Origin: Terriglobus sp. TAA 43
GTDB lineage: Bacteria; Acidobacteriota; Terriglobia; Terriglobales; Acidobacteriaceae
Direction: 5' to 3'
NCBI RefSeq assembly: GCF_000800015.1
Contig: NZ_JUGR01000001.1
Coordinates: forward strand, 3,038,001 to 3,102,000
DNA length: 64,000 bases
Position 1 is the stretch's first letter; every line of letters starts with the position of its first letter. The position numbers and the translations under genes were made by a program. This document shows, in pieces, positions 38,976 through 47,881 of this stretch. The notes beneath the pieces are model-generated. The model searched no databases and was not told where the DNA came from. It saw only the letters and a program-made list of their open reading frames with translations.

Positions 38976-39467
38976 CTATGGTTTCAAAGCCGCCTTGGCT
39001 TCTTTGGTTTTGCCGCCAAAATAAAACCCGAGCACAGTCCCCAGAGCAGTTGCGAGAGGTGTCGGAATATCAAAGTTCTTACCACCCAGCTTTAGGTATT
39101 CCCACACAATTGCGCCGGTGATCATCACTGCTAGCAGACCTGCCACGCCTCCCGACGCATCGAGGACTTTACCCCAAAAAGAAGCTTGTTCCTTAGAGCG
39201 TTTCCCCGCATACCAGACGATGAATTCTTCTGAATTATCAAAATGCAACGGAGATCTGAATGGTGGAAAGTAGATGATTGAGCGCGGTTGGCTCTGAGAG
39301 GTAATCCCTGGCCGATTGTAAAGAACATAGACCAGATGGGACTCAGACAGTTGCCCTTGATCTATCGATAACACTCTTTGGATTGTGAGATCTATAGCCT
39401 CGGGATGCTTTTCTTTCGTCAGAGCGAAAGCGGTTCGGGCGCGTTCTTCAGCTGGACTAGATGGCAT
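38976..39467 (-). CDS. Hypothetical membrane protein, two C-terminal helices
   Basis: 163 residues from the ATG at 39467. A soluble N-terminal part with ERARTAFALTKEKHPEAID, then two hydrophobic segments near 115-160, GVAGLLAVMITGAIVW and ATALGTVLGFYFGG, ending in a basic tail. The coding region is visibly richer in A and T than its neighbours. No known family. On the same strand, 61 bases after the methyltransferase gene, so perhaps a late addition to that transcript. Confidence 0.6.
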   Translation of the reverse strand: MPSSPAEERARTAFALTKEKHPEAIDLTIQRVLSIDQGQLSESHLVYVLYNRPGITSQSQPRSIIYFPPFRSPLHFDNSEEFIVWYAGKRSKEQASFWGKVLDASGGVAGLLAVMITGAIVWEYLKLGGKNFDIPTPLATALGTVLGFYFGGKTKEAKAALKP

Positions 39468-39528
39468 GGCTGCAAATTCTAAACGCCTCTTCGGCGAACG
39501 AAAAAGGAAAAATGAATCCCATCGAACG

Positions 39529-40269
39529 CTATTCCTTACGCAGCTTCCACAACACCTGCCGCAGCACACCAATCCACGCATCCACATCGCCGCGGTCCAG
39601 CGTCATCCGCCGCACCATGCGCCGGTGCGTCACCTCACGCATATTCGCCGGATACCGATGCGCATAACCGCTCTCTTCCAGCACTTCGCCCAGCACCGCT
39701 TCCATCCGTGCAATTTCCTCTGCGTTCGCAGGCATGGCCTCCGGTGGCAAAGGTCTTTGCGGAATAGCACTCTCGCGGATCAGTTCATACAGACACACCG
39801 CAGCAGCCTGCCCCAGATTCATGGAGACACCGCTGGTATTCATCGGAATCGTCAGCAACCGATGGCAATGGCTCATCTCATCGGCAGACAAACCTGTCTT
39901 CTCCGAACCAAATAAAACAGCCGCACGGCCACCCGTAGTCACTGCATCGCGAACATGCGTCTGCGCATCCCGCAACATATCCACGGGATGCAATAGCCTG
40001 CGTTCACCCAGAGCAGTGGTGCCGTAGACCAGCGTGCAATCCGCAACCGCTTCCGCCACGCTGCCAAATTGGCGCGCCGTATTCAGCACAGGAGCAGCGT
40101 CAATCGCGGACCGCGCATCCTGAAAGGGAACGTCATAATCGTTCACCACGCGCAGATCGGCAAATCCAAAGTTGCTCATCGCGCGCGCAACAGCGCCAAT
40201 ATTCAGCGGATTCCGCGCCCGCACCAGCACCACGGCAATCCGATTTTGCAAACTTTCTTCCATCATCAA
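39529..40269 (-). CDS. trmJ: SpoU/TrmJ-type tRNA 2'-O-methyltransferase
   Basis: 246 residues with a SPOUT knot fold: VVLVRARNPLNIGAVARAM at the N-terminus, LFGSEKTGLSADE in the middle and IPMNTSGVSMNLGQAAAVC late, the three SAM/knot motifs. TrmJ methylates the 2'-hydroxyl at tRNA position 32; the C-terminal extension of about 70 residues fits TrmJ better than TrmL. Start MMMEES as given. Exact substrate inferred. Confidence 0.82.
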   Translation of the reverse strand: MMMEESLQNRIAVVLVRARNPLNIGAVARAMSNFGFADLRVVNDYDVPFQDARSAIDAAPVLNTARQFGSVAEAVADCTLVYGTTALGERRLLHPVDMLRDAQTHVRDAVTTGGRAAVLFGSEKTGLSADEMSHCHRLLTIPMNTSGVSMNLGQAAAVCLYELIRESAIPQRPLPPEAMPANAEEIARMEAVLGEVLEESGYAHRYPANMREVTHRRMVRRMTLDRGDVDAWIGVLRQVLWKLRKE

Positions 40270-40410
40270 TCCGTAGTCTTGATTCTACGGACAGCAGCGC
40301 ACCTGCAACAAAGAGCTGTTAATCTGCTGCGCGTTGAACAACCACAGCCTCATCCGTGCATCCGTTTTACAAGCTCTCGAATACGAGAGAGGAGCGTTGA
40401 TATCACTCCC

Positions 40411-41088
40411 ATGAAACTCACATGCATCCACAAAGATCTGGCGCAACTGACATTCCTGGGTATCTCCAACTGTTACCTCGTCCGTGAACGCGATGGCTTT
40501 ACGCTGGTGGACTGCACCATCAGCGGTCAGGCTGCAAAGATTATTCAGTCCGCACAAGAGCTCGGCGGCAGCATTCGCCGCATTCTGCTCACACACGCAC
40601 ATCTTGACCACATCGGCTCGCTCGATCAGTTGCACGCACAACTCGGGCCTGTAGACGTGGCCATCTCGCAGCGCGAAGCTCCTTTCCTGCACAAGGATCT
40701 TTCACTGCGCCCCGAAGAACCGCAGCACAAGCCGAAGGGCAGCTTCCCCGGCGCAAAGACACGGCCCACGCACACGCTGACTGATGGTGAACTCTTCGGT
40801 TCACTTCGTTGCATCTTCACACCCGGCCACACACCGGGTCATTTCTGTTTCCTTGATGAGCGTGACGGCACACTCTTCGCAGGCGACGCTCTCATGAGCG
40901 TCGGCGGCCTGCACCTCGTCACCGCCCCGCCCTGGTACTTCCCGCTGCCAAAAGGCGGCACATGGGACTGCCCGCTGGCAGACGCATCCGCAAAACGCCT
41001 GCTGGACTACAAACCGAAATCCATCGCCACCGGCCACGGCCGCTTCATCACCAACGGCACGCAGGCACTCGCCCGATTAGTCGGTTAG
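40411..41088 (+). CDS. Metallo-beta-lactamase-fold hydrolase (glyoxalase II-like branch)
   Basis: 225 residues. Zinc motif LLTHAHLDHIGS (HxHxDH) near residue 60, a second His in TPGHTPGHF, Asp in FAGDALM and a last His in ATGHGRF: a complete two-metal site. Substrate unknown. The ATG at 40411 follows a GGAG that lies rather far (about 17 bases) upstream; no nearer site is seen. The stop overlaps the convergent NTF2-like gene by four bases. Confidence 0.88.
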   Translation: MKLTCIHKDLAQLTFLGISNCYLVRERDGFTLVDCTISGQAAKIIQSAQELGGSIRRILLTHAHLDHIGSLDQLHAQLGPVDVAISQREAPFLHKDLSLRPEEPQHKPKGSFPGAKTRPTHTLTDGELFGSLRCIFTPGHTPGHFCFLDERDGTLFAGDALMSVGGLHLVTAPPWYFPLPKGGTWDCPLADASAKRLLDYKPKSIATGHGRFITNGTQALARLVG

Positions 41089-41531
41089 GGCTTCACAATC
41101 GGCGTGGCCTGGTGCCGCACCATCTGCCAACGGCCATCGCGATACACATACGTGTTTGCAAACCGAAGGTCGAACGCGCCGCTGTTCCCGGCGTATGTAC
41201 CTTCCAGATGCTCCACGCCTGTCACCAGCGCTGCTTCGCCGTAGCGATGCACCACCATCTCGGTATCCGTAATAACGGCAGGCTTCAGAATCTTGGTGCG
41301 GAACACGCTGATGTCCTGCTCACGCGTGTTCTCGCTACCGTTCATCACGCCCACGGTGAACTCCGTCGCATAGAACCGTTCCAGAAAAGCAACGTCCTGA
41401 TTCTTCCTCGCCTCTGCCCAATCGCTTTGCAACTTGCGAAAGGTGGCCTCATCCGCAGGCGTGGTCTGCGCCGCGCAAATACCTGTACCGCAGATCAACG
41501 CCAACACCGGCACCAGCAGGGGAAGCTTCAT
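41085..41531 (-). CDS. Exported NTF2-like / DUF4440 protein
   Basis: 148 residues. Leader MKLPLLVPVLALICGTGICAA, then a cone-shaped NTF2-like domain: ATFRKLQSDWAEARKNQD, FTVGVMNGS, NTYVYRDGRWQMVRHQAT, a pattern of SnoaL-like and DUF4440 proteins. It may be a small ligand-binding or isomerase-type domain; function is unknown. The Met at 41531 fits the leader, so the frame to 41615 is rejected. Confidence 0.75.
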   Translation of the reverse strand: MKLPLLVPVLALICGTGICAAQTTPADEATFRKLQSDWAEARKNQDVAFLERFYATEFTVGVMNGSENTREQDISVFRTKILKPAVITDTEMVVHRYGEAALVTGVEHLEGTYAGNSGAFDLRFANTYVYRDGRWQMVRHQATPIVKP

Positions 41532-41712
41532 CCGAGAACTCCTTGGGATACGTGCACCCATCATGTCATGCCAGAAGCGTCCATCCATGAAAAACCTGTC
41601 AACCCCTAATCGCACTGAAACCTAACAAACCAAAGGAAATAAAGTTGGCATGGTATTTCCACCAAATCACTAAAATAGAGATAGGACGCGAAGCCGATCC
41701 CAACTACTGGAA

Positions 41713-41810
41713 GTTAACTCCTTTATTTAGACGATTTTGCGTGTAACCCCTTTGTTTGGACGATTTTGCAGACAGCCGCGAAGTTAACTCCAATAGAAAG
41801 ACGATTTTAG
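41713..41810. repeat. Three degenerate copies of a 27-28 base repeat, plus nearby palindrome
   Basis: The gap 41532-41879 (348 bases) has no supported gene. Inside it are copies at 41713-41740, 41743-41769 and 41783-41810. Each starts GTTAACTCC or GTAACCCC, has a variable A/T-rich middle and ends AGACGATTTT or GGACGATTTT. Two copies also share AAG before the start. Sixteen bases further a G-rich run and the palindrome GGGGTACCCC (41826-41835) precede the double-cyclophilin gene. No coding potential was seen, and no second set of copies was found by eye in this window. Confidence 0.7.
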
Positions 41811-41879
41811 AAAAACGAGGGGGGAGGGGTACCCCACAGGCCTGAGCTATCGGAAAAGGTTTGTGATACTCCAGAAGAC

Positions 41880-43094
41880 ATGCGGTTTCTCGGCCTCGTT
41901 CTCCTCGCCAGCCTTTCCAGCATCAGCCTGCACGCGCAAGCGCACAAACCAGCGGCGCGCGGCCCGGAACCAACAGGTCCAACCGCTGTCTTCGACACCT
42001 CGATGGGCCGCATCGCCTGTCGTCTCTATGCGAAGCAGGCGCCCAAAACCGTCCAGAACTTCACCGACCTGGCCGAAGGCAAGAAGGACTGGCATGATCA
42101 TCTGAACCTGACCGTCATACACAACACACCGTTCTATGACGGCACAGCCATCGCCGGTATTCCTGACGGCATCCGCGGCGGCGACCGTTACGGCGGCGGC
42201 GAGGGCGATGCGAACGGCTCCATTCCCGAGGAGAAGATTCCCGGCGTGACCTTCGACCGTCCGGGACGCCTCGCCATGGCAACACACGCAGGCGAGATCA
42301 ACTCCTCCTTCTACGTCATCACGCTCCACGCAGATGACGAGTTCGACAAGGGACATCGCGGAGCCATCTTCGGGCAGTGCGATGACGCAGGCGTCGCCGT
42401 GGCCGAGAAGATCTCCCACGCCATGCTGGAAGTGGGAAACCGCACCACCAAAGCCATCGCCATCAACAAGCTCACCATCGTGCAGCCCGGCGAGCCGATG
42501 CCTCCGGTAGCCCCTGAGTGGGACCCGAAGAAGGTGGTGCCCCAGCCAGTGCCGCCACAACCCTCCAACATCCCCACGCCAGACCCCACCGGCCCCACCG
42601 CCACCATAGACACCACAGCCGGAACTCTGACCTGCAAGCTTTATAAAGAGCAGGCGCCAATCGCAGTGGCCACATTCACGGAACTCGCGGAAGGCAAACG
42701 CGAGTGGACCAACCCAACAACGCACGTCACCACAAAGAAGCCGTATTACAACGGTCTGCACATCAACCGCGTGATTCCGGACTTCATGGTGCAGCAGCAG
42801 GATTATCCCAGCGGAGCGGAAGACGCAGGCTTCAGCTACAGCATTGAGACCGCACCGAACCTGACCTTCGATCGCCCAGGCCGCTTGGCCATGGCCAACA
42901 GCGGACCAACCAAGAACGACACAAGCTGGTTCATCACCGACGCACCATCACCCAACCTGAACGACAAGTTCACCATCTTCGGCCAGTGCGACGAAGCCAC
43001 AGTAAAGGCAGTCCACGACATAGCCCGAGTCCCACGCAACGCCCACAACCGCCCGATCACACCGGTGACGGTGAAGAGCGTCACGATCCAGTAG
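41880..43094 (+). CDS. Exported protein with two fused cyclophilin-like domains
   Basis: 404 residues, signal peptide (FLGLVLLASLSSISLHAQA). Two peptidyl-prolyl isomerase-like domains, about 35-210 and 238-404, joined by a Pro-rich linker (PQPVPPQPSNIPTPDPTG). Domain 2 keeps the family's catalytic Arg, Phe, Met and Gln in HINRVIPDFMVQQQD. Domain 1 has lost the equivalent (FYDGTAIAGIPDG) but retains RPGRLAMA and FGQCDD folds. So domain 2 is probably active and domain 1 a degenerate or binding partner. The stop abuts that of the Rieske gene. Confidence 0.88.
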   Translation: MRFLGLVLLASLSSISLHAQAHKPAARGPEPTGPTAVFDTSMGRIACRLYAKQAPKTVQNFTDLAEGKKDWHDHLNLTVIHNTPFYDGTAIAGIPDGIRGGDRYGGGEGDANGSIPEEKIPGVTFDRPGRLAMATHAGEINSSFYVITLHADDEFDKGHRGAIFGQCDDAGVAVAEKISHAMLEVGNRTTKAIAINKLTIVQPGEPMPPVAPEWDPKKVVPQPVPPQPSNIPTPDPTGPTATIDTTAGTLTCKLYKEQAPIAVATFTELAEGKREWTNPTTHVTTKKPYYNGLHINRVIPDFMVQQQDYPSGAEDAGFSYSIETAPNLTFDRPGRLAMANSGPTKNDTSWFITDAPSPNLNDKFTIFGQCDEATVKAVHDIARVPRNAHNRPITPVTVKSVTIQ

Positions 43095-44186
43095 CTAGCT
43101 GCGCCAGTGCAGATCGACCGGCCCGCTCAACGGATGCTCACCCTTGCCGGTCAGTCGCCGCTGCTTCAGGGCGAAGTACCACTTCGCCGGCTTGTCGGCG
43201 TCGTCGATCAGCATCATCGCGGGGCGGAAGCGCAGGCCTTCGGCCTGTTCCACCATCGTCTCCTGATCCTGCTGTACGAACTTGGCGCCGAAGTAGCTGG
43301 CAATGGTGGGCACCAACGGAACACTGTAGAAGATGTTCCAGCACGCCATCACATCGATGCGGCAGGTGGAAGGCGTGATCGGCGTGACAGTAGTCAGCGA
43401 GGCAAACCACTTCTCACCCGCACGAATCACCTCGTAGCGACGATTGGGCAGGACGAAGTCGATGGTCGTCGTCACATCGCTGCCATAAACCCCAAGCAGC
43501 TTATACGGCGCGGAGTTCTTACTGGGCGCGTGCGATGCCATCCGGAATCCGTCCGGAATGGGCTCGAAGTGCTTGGTCTTCTCATGGATGGATGCGGCGC
43601 TGCGCCACCACCAGGCACGGTGCACAAACGGCCCATGTGCCGGATCCATCAGGCCAATGATGCCGTGGTCCACGTTACATGGCAGGTCAGCCTGCAGATG
43701 CGCACTGCGGAACTTCCCGGAGAACTTGGGCACCTCCGGCACAGACGGCAGAACCGTCTCATCCGTAATACGCCCCGAACCCGCTTCGGGCAGATAGACC
43801 CAGGCGTAGCCATCTACCTCGCGGCACGGATAAGCCCCGGCATAGATCCTGGTCGGCTCCAGCGTATCGATCTGAGTAAGCGAGGGAATCTCGACACACT
43901 GTCCACCACAGGGCTCGAACCGCCACCCGTGGTACTTGCACTGGACCGTCTCCCCATCAAACCACCCCGCCGAAAGGGGTATACCCCGGTGGGGACACAA
44001 ATCCCGCATGGCAAAGATCCCGCCGTCGTTCTTGCGGCCTACAAGGAGAGGCACTCCCAGCAGCAGGAGCGTGGTGGTTTTCCCCCTCCGCAGCCCCTCG
44101 GACCGCATGGCGGGGTACCACTCACCAAAGATGAGCTCCGTGGCAGGCTGGGTGTCGGGGTCAATCCTGTCGTTGCGTAACTTCAT
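43095..44186 (-). CDS. Rieske non-heme iron oxygenase (aromatic ring-hydroxylating/PaO-like)
   Basis: About 363 residues. The 2Fe-2S centre ligands are CPHRG and CKYHGW, 16-18 residues apart; the mononuclear iron ligands are likely the two His of DHGIIGLMDPAHGPFVH (His-x-x... -His pattern) near residue 190. No ferredoxin or reductase partner is adjacent. Substrate unknown. The ATG at 44186 is one of three close choices (44195 and 44246 also open). Confidence 0.85.
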   Translation of the reverse strand: MKLRNDRIDPDTQPATELIFGEWYPAMRSEGLRRGKTTTLLLLGVPLLVGRKNDGGIFAMRDLCPHRGIPLSAGWFDGETVQCKYHGWRFEPCGGQCVEIPSLTQIDTLEPTRIYAGAYPCREVDGYAWVYLPEAGSGRITDETVLPSVPEVPKFSGKFRSAHLQADLPCNVDHGIIGLMDPAHGPFVHRAWWWRSAASIHEKTKHFEPIPDGFRMASHAPSKNSAPYKLLGVYGSDVTTTIDFVLPNRRYEVIRAGEKWFASLTTVTPITPSTCRIDVMACWNIFYSVPLVPTIASYFGAKFVQQDQETMVEQAEGLRFRPAMMLIDDADKPAKWYFALKQRRLTGKGEHPLSGPVDLHWRS

Positions 44187-44495
44187 GTGCAGCATCAGGC
44201 TACACCGGGAAGCCAGATGTCTTCTGTTACGTGGAACACGGGGCATCGCGTGGCAAACGTACTTCGACGGTAAACAGAGAATTTTAGAGTACAGGTGCTT
44301 CTTCTATGTTCTGTGCGCTAGACTGTGTGGCGCTTTCTGGCAGGTATATTTACACGTCGCCTGTTGAGAAAACGGTCCTTCCCCCTCCCAGCAAAGTTCG
44401 GGCGGTTTCATTCATGGTTTTGTAACGCTCCTGAAACCGTTCCGTTACCGCTAACTGAGAGGCTTGGATCAAACCGGAAATACAGGAGTTCCAAC
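44187..44495. promoter_or_regulatory. Upstream region of TonB receptor 2
   Basis: 309 bases between divergent starts, A/T-richer around 44260-44360. GGAG just before the TTG start (44485-44488) is the only firm signal. No terminator, riboswitch or second gene was recognised. Confidence 0.4.
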
Positions 44496-47400
44496 TTGCG
44501 ACCAAATCGCATCGTAATGCTTCCGCTTCTAGCGGCCAGTGCTGTTGTAATGTCTCTGCCCGCTGCGGCCCAGTTTGATTCGGGCGCCGTGATTGGTTAT
44601 GTCCGCGATAGTGCAGGTGCGGCCATCCCTAATGCCACCGTTTCGCTGACGAACGTGGAAACCAGCGTAACCGTCACCCGAAAGGCCGATGGCGAGGGCA
44701 AGTTCGAATTCCCCAGCGTCAAGATCGGCGACTACCGTGTGACGGCTGAGGCTGGTGGGTTCTCGCGTTCTGACAGCGGTGTCTTCGCACTCAACGTCAA
44801 CGCTCGTCAGCGCGTGGATCTCTCCTTGAAGCCTGGCGCTGCTTCGGATGTGGTTGAGGTCACTGCTGCTGCATCGTTGCTGGAAACCGAAAACAGCTCG
44901 AAGAGCCAGCTCATTGGAACGCGTGAAGTCGAGAACCTGCCGCTGAATGGCCGTTCCTACGCCGATCTCACGCTGCTCTCGACCGGCGTGCGTAAGTCTG
45001 CGCTTGAGAACAACGGCACCACAAGCAGCCGTGAAGCTTCTTTCAACGTGAATGGTATCCGTTCCGCGTTTAACAACTTCATGCTCGATGGTCTGGACAA
45101 CAACAACTACGGCACATCGAACCAGGGCTTTGCGAACGAAAACATTGCGCCCTCACCTGACGCGGTGGACGAGTTCCGTGTGGAGACCAACAACTACTCT
45201 GCAGAGTTCGGACGCCAGGTTGGCGCTGTGATCAATGCTGCGGTCCGCCGCGGCACCAACCAGTTCCACGGTCGTGCATGGGACTACGTCCGCAACACGA
45301 TGTTCAACGCAACTGGTCCCTTCCTTGCTCCAGGACAGACCAAGCCCAAGTTCATCCGCAATCAGTTTGGTGGCACGCTGGGCGGCTACATCTGGAAGGA
45401 TCACACGTTCTTCTTCGGTGACTACGAAGGCGTGCGTCAGATTTTCAATAACGCATCAACAGCGTCGACGATTCTTACGAACAATCAGCGGAATGGTCTG
45501 TTCTATCTGAACGACGACACTTCCAATCCGAACAACGCGATTCCGCTGCAGGATCCCATCACGGGCCGCACGTTCGTTGGTTCTATTCCGCAGGCACAGT
45601 GGACGACGTTTGCGCGTAACGTGGTCGCGGCTCTGCCGACAACCAATGTGGCTGGTCTGTCCAACAACTTCGTGATTGCGCCACGCGGCATCATCAATGA
45701 CGACAAGGGCGACTTCCGTCTGGATCACACCTTCAATCAGAAAGTCTCCATCTTTGCGCGTTATAGCCAACACCGCGGCTACATTTACGATCCGCCGGGT
45801 ATCACCGGTATTGCGGGTGGTAACAGCAACGGCAACGTAACCATCCGCAATAAGAACATCATGGGTGGCGTCACCTGGTCGGTTACACCGTCGCAGTTGC
45901 TGGATGCGCGTTTCGGTTGGTCACGCAACATTGGCCAGAAGTTCCCGGTTAACGTAGGCCAGCAGTCCCTCCTGGTACAGAGCGGTATTACCGATGGTTT
46001 GCCGACGGACCCGCGCATCGTGCGTTCACTCAATGCACAGTCTGTCACGGGCTATTCGCAGTTCGGCAACCAGTCGTCAAACCCGCAGTTCCAGAATCCG
46101 ATGGTCTTCAACCCGAAGGTGAACTACACCATCGTTAAGGGTAAGCACAGTGTGAAGTTTGGTTATGAGTTCCAGGAGATTCACACGGAACTGAACGACT
46201 TCAACCCGAGCTATGGCCAGGACAACTACGCTGGTCAGTACTCAAAGAACGGCAACCCTGTAAACACCACGGTGACGGGCAGCAATCCCAGCCTGTCGTC
46301 GCAGTTGCAACAGGCACAGAACATGGCTGACTTCCTCTTTGGCAACCGTTCGTCTTATTCGCTGACAACGTATGCCATTGTGAATCTGCGTCAGCGCTAC
46401 AACTTCATGTACGTGCAGGACGATATCAAGGTGACGCCGCAACTCACCATCAATGCCGGTCTCCGTTATGAGGTCGTCACGCCGCAGTGGGAACGCGACA
46501 ACAAGCTGGCAAACTTCGATCCTGCAACTAAGACACTGGTGCAGGCAAAGAACGGCAGCATCTACGATCGCTCGCTGGTGAACACGCCGAAGAAGAACTT
46601 CGGTCCTCGCCTCGGCTTTGCGTACCAGATGTCACCGAAGACGGTAATGCGCGGTGGTTACGGCATTGGCTACACCCAGTGGAACCGCGCTGGTGGTGAA
46701 AACAACCTGACATACAACGGTCCGAACGTGGTGAATGCCAGCATCTCGCAGGTGGCACCCACAGCTGCAGCCCTCTGCACGAACGATACCCAGTTGCAGT
46801 CGGCCTGCTTCCGTCAGACGCAGCAGGGTTATAGCAACGTGCTGACTACGCCGGCATACTTCAACCCGGCAAACGTTACATCGCGCTATATTCCGAAGAA
46901 CTTCCAGACGGGATATCTGCAGAGCTACTTCTTGGGTGTGCAGCAGCAATTGGGCAACGGCTGGTTGATGGATCTCAGCTATGTCGGCAACAAGGGCACG
47001 CACTTCCAGGTCCTTGCAGACTACAACCAGGCGACCCCCTGCGTTGGCAGCACCTGCGGAAACCTCGCAGCTCGCCGCCCGGTGCAGGGCTTTGGCGATA
47101 TCGAAATTGCATGGGGTGGTGGCAGCACCAATTACAACTCTATGCAGTTCAAGGTGGAAAAGCGTACGAAGCTTGGTCTGTACCTGCTGAACGCATTCAC
47201 CTGGAGCCGCGATTTCGATCTTTCCGGTGGTCACCTGGAGACTGCGAACGGAGACAACAGCCGTGTGAACTATGCGAACCCGAGCATGGACTACGGCCCA
47301 TCCGGTTACGATCAGCCGCTGGCAGACACGCTTTCCATCGTGTATGACCTGCCGTATGGTCGCGGCCGTCGCTTCGGCAGCAACGCGAACAAGCTCGTGG

Positions 47401-47879
47401 ATGAAGTATTGGGCGGATGGCAGCTCACGCTGATCAACAACATGACTAGCGGTGCGCCGATCAACATCAACTATTCGCTCTCCAGTGGATCGTCGCTGTT
47501 CGGAACCGATCTGTATACCTATCGCCCGAACCGCAACGTCGGCGTTCCGATCTACGGTTCGCGCACCAAGACAGCTACCACCGTAACGGGTGTATTTAAC
47601 ACTGCTGCGTTCTCCACTCCCACCACAAGCCCGTGGGGAACAGCCTCGCGTAACCTTGGACGCACGAACGGCTTCTACCAGGCCGATCTGGGTCTGCATA
47701 AGGCCTTCTCGCTCTGGAACGAAGCATCGAAGTTCGACTTCCGTGCAGAAGCCTTCAACGTGCTGAACAAGACGAACTACGCCGCGGCGAACAGCACCTT
47801 CGGTGGCAGCAGCTTCGGCACTATCACCAGCGCATATCCCGCACGTCAACTGCAGCTTGCAGCGAAGATCATTTTCTAA
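44496..47879 (+). CDS. Oar-type TonB-dependent receptor 2
   Basis: About 1127 residues from a TTG start. Chosen because AGGAG lies eight bases before and it gives a signal peptide MRPNRIVMLPLLAASAVVM (TTG read as Met) ending PAAAQ; ATG 44517 would lose the charged region. Regulatory-like domain (VIGYVRDSAGAAIPNATV), plug with LPLNGRSYADLTLLSTGV, barrel ending LQLAAKIIF. Ligand unknown. The metallophosphoesterase gene begins two bases after the stop and the phospholipase gene follows, so the three are one operon and the ligand may be phosphorylated. Confidence 0.9.
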   Translation: MRPNRIVMLPLLAASAVVMSLPAAAQFDSGAVIGYVRDSAGAAIPNATVSLTNVETSVTVTRKADGEGKFEFPSVKIGDYRVTAEAGGFSRSDSGVFALNVNARQRVDLSLKPGAASDVVEVTAAASLLETENSSKSQLIGTREVENLPLNGRSYADLTLLSTGVRKSALENNGTTSSREASFNVNGIRSAFNNFMLDGLDNNNYGTSNQGFANENIAPSPDAVDEFRVETNNYSAEFGRQVGAVINAAVRRGTNQFHGRAWDYVRNTMFNATGPFLAPGQTKPKFIRNQFGGTLGGYIWKDHTFFFGDYEGVRQIFNNASTASTILTNNQRNGLFYLNDDTSNPNNAIPLQDPITGRTFVGSIPQAQWTTFARNVVAALPTTNVAGLSNNFVIAPRGIINDDKGDFRLDHTFNQKVSIFARYSQHRGYIYDPPGITGIAGGNSNGNVTIRNKNIMGGVTWSVTPSQLLDARFGWSRNIGQKFPVNVGQQSLLVQSGITDGLPTDPRIVRSLNAQSVTGYSQFGNQSSNPQFQNPMVFNPKVNYTIVKGKHSVKFGYEFQEIHTELNDFNPSYGQDNYAGQYSKNGNPVNTTVTGSNPSLSSQLQQAQNMADFLFGNRSSYSLTTYAIVNLRQRYNFMYVQDDIKVTPQLTINAGLRYEVVTPQWERDNKLANFDPATKTLVQAKNGSIYDRSLVNTPKKNFGPRLGFAYQMSPKTVMRGGYGIGYTQWNRAGGENNLTYNGPNVVNASISQVAPTAAALCTNDTQLQSACFRQTQQGYSNVLTTPAYFNPANVTSRYIPKNFQTGYLQSYFLGVQQQLGNGWLMDLSYVGNKGTHFQVLADYNQATPCVGSTCGNLAARRPVQGFGDIEIAWGGGSTNYNSMQFKVEKRTKLGLYLLNAFTWSRDFDLSGGHLETANGDNSRVNYANPSMDYGPSGYDQPLADTLSIVYDLPYGRGRRFGSNANKLVDEVLGGWQLTLINNMTSGAPININYSLSSGSSLFGTDLYTYRPNRNVGVPIYGSRTKTATTVTGVFNTAAFSTPTTSPWGTASRNLGRTNGFYQADLGLHKAFSLWNEASKFDFRAEAFNVLNKTNYAAANSTFGGSSFGTITSAYPARQLQLAAKIIF

Positions 47880-47881
47880 GG

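Noticed and set aside
41713-41810. CRISPR array
   Set aside because: Only three degenerate copies, spacers of 2 and 13 bases, no cas genes.
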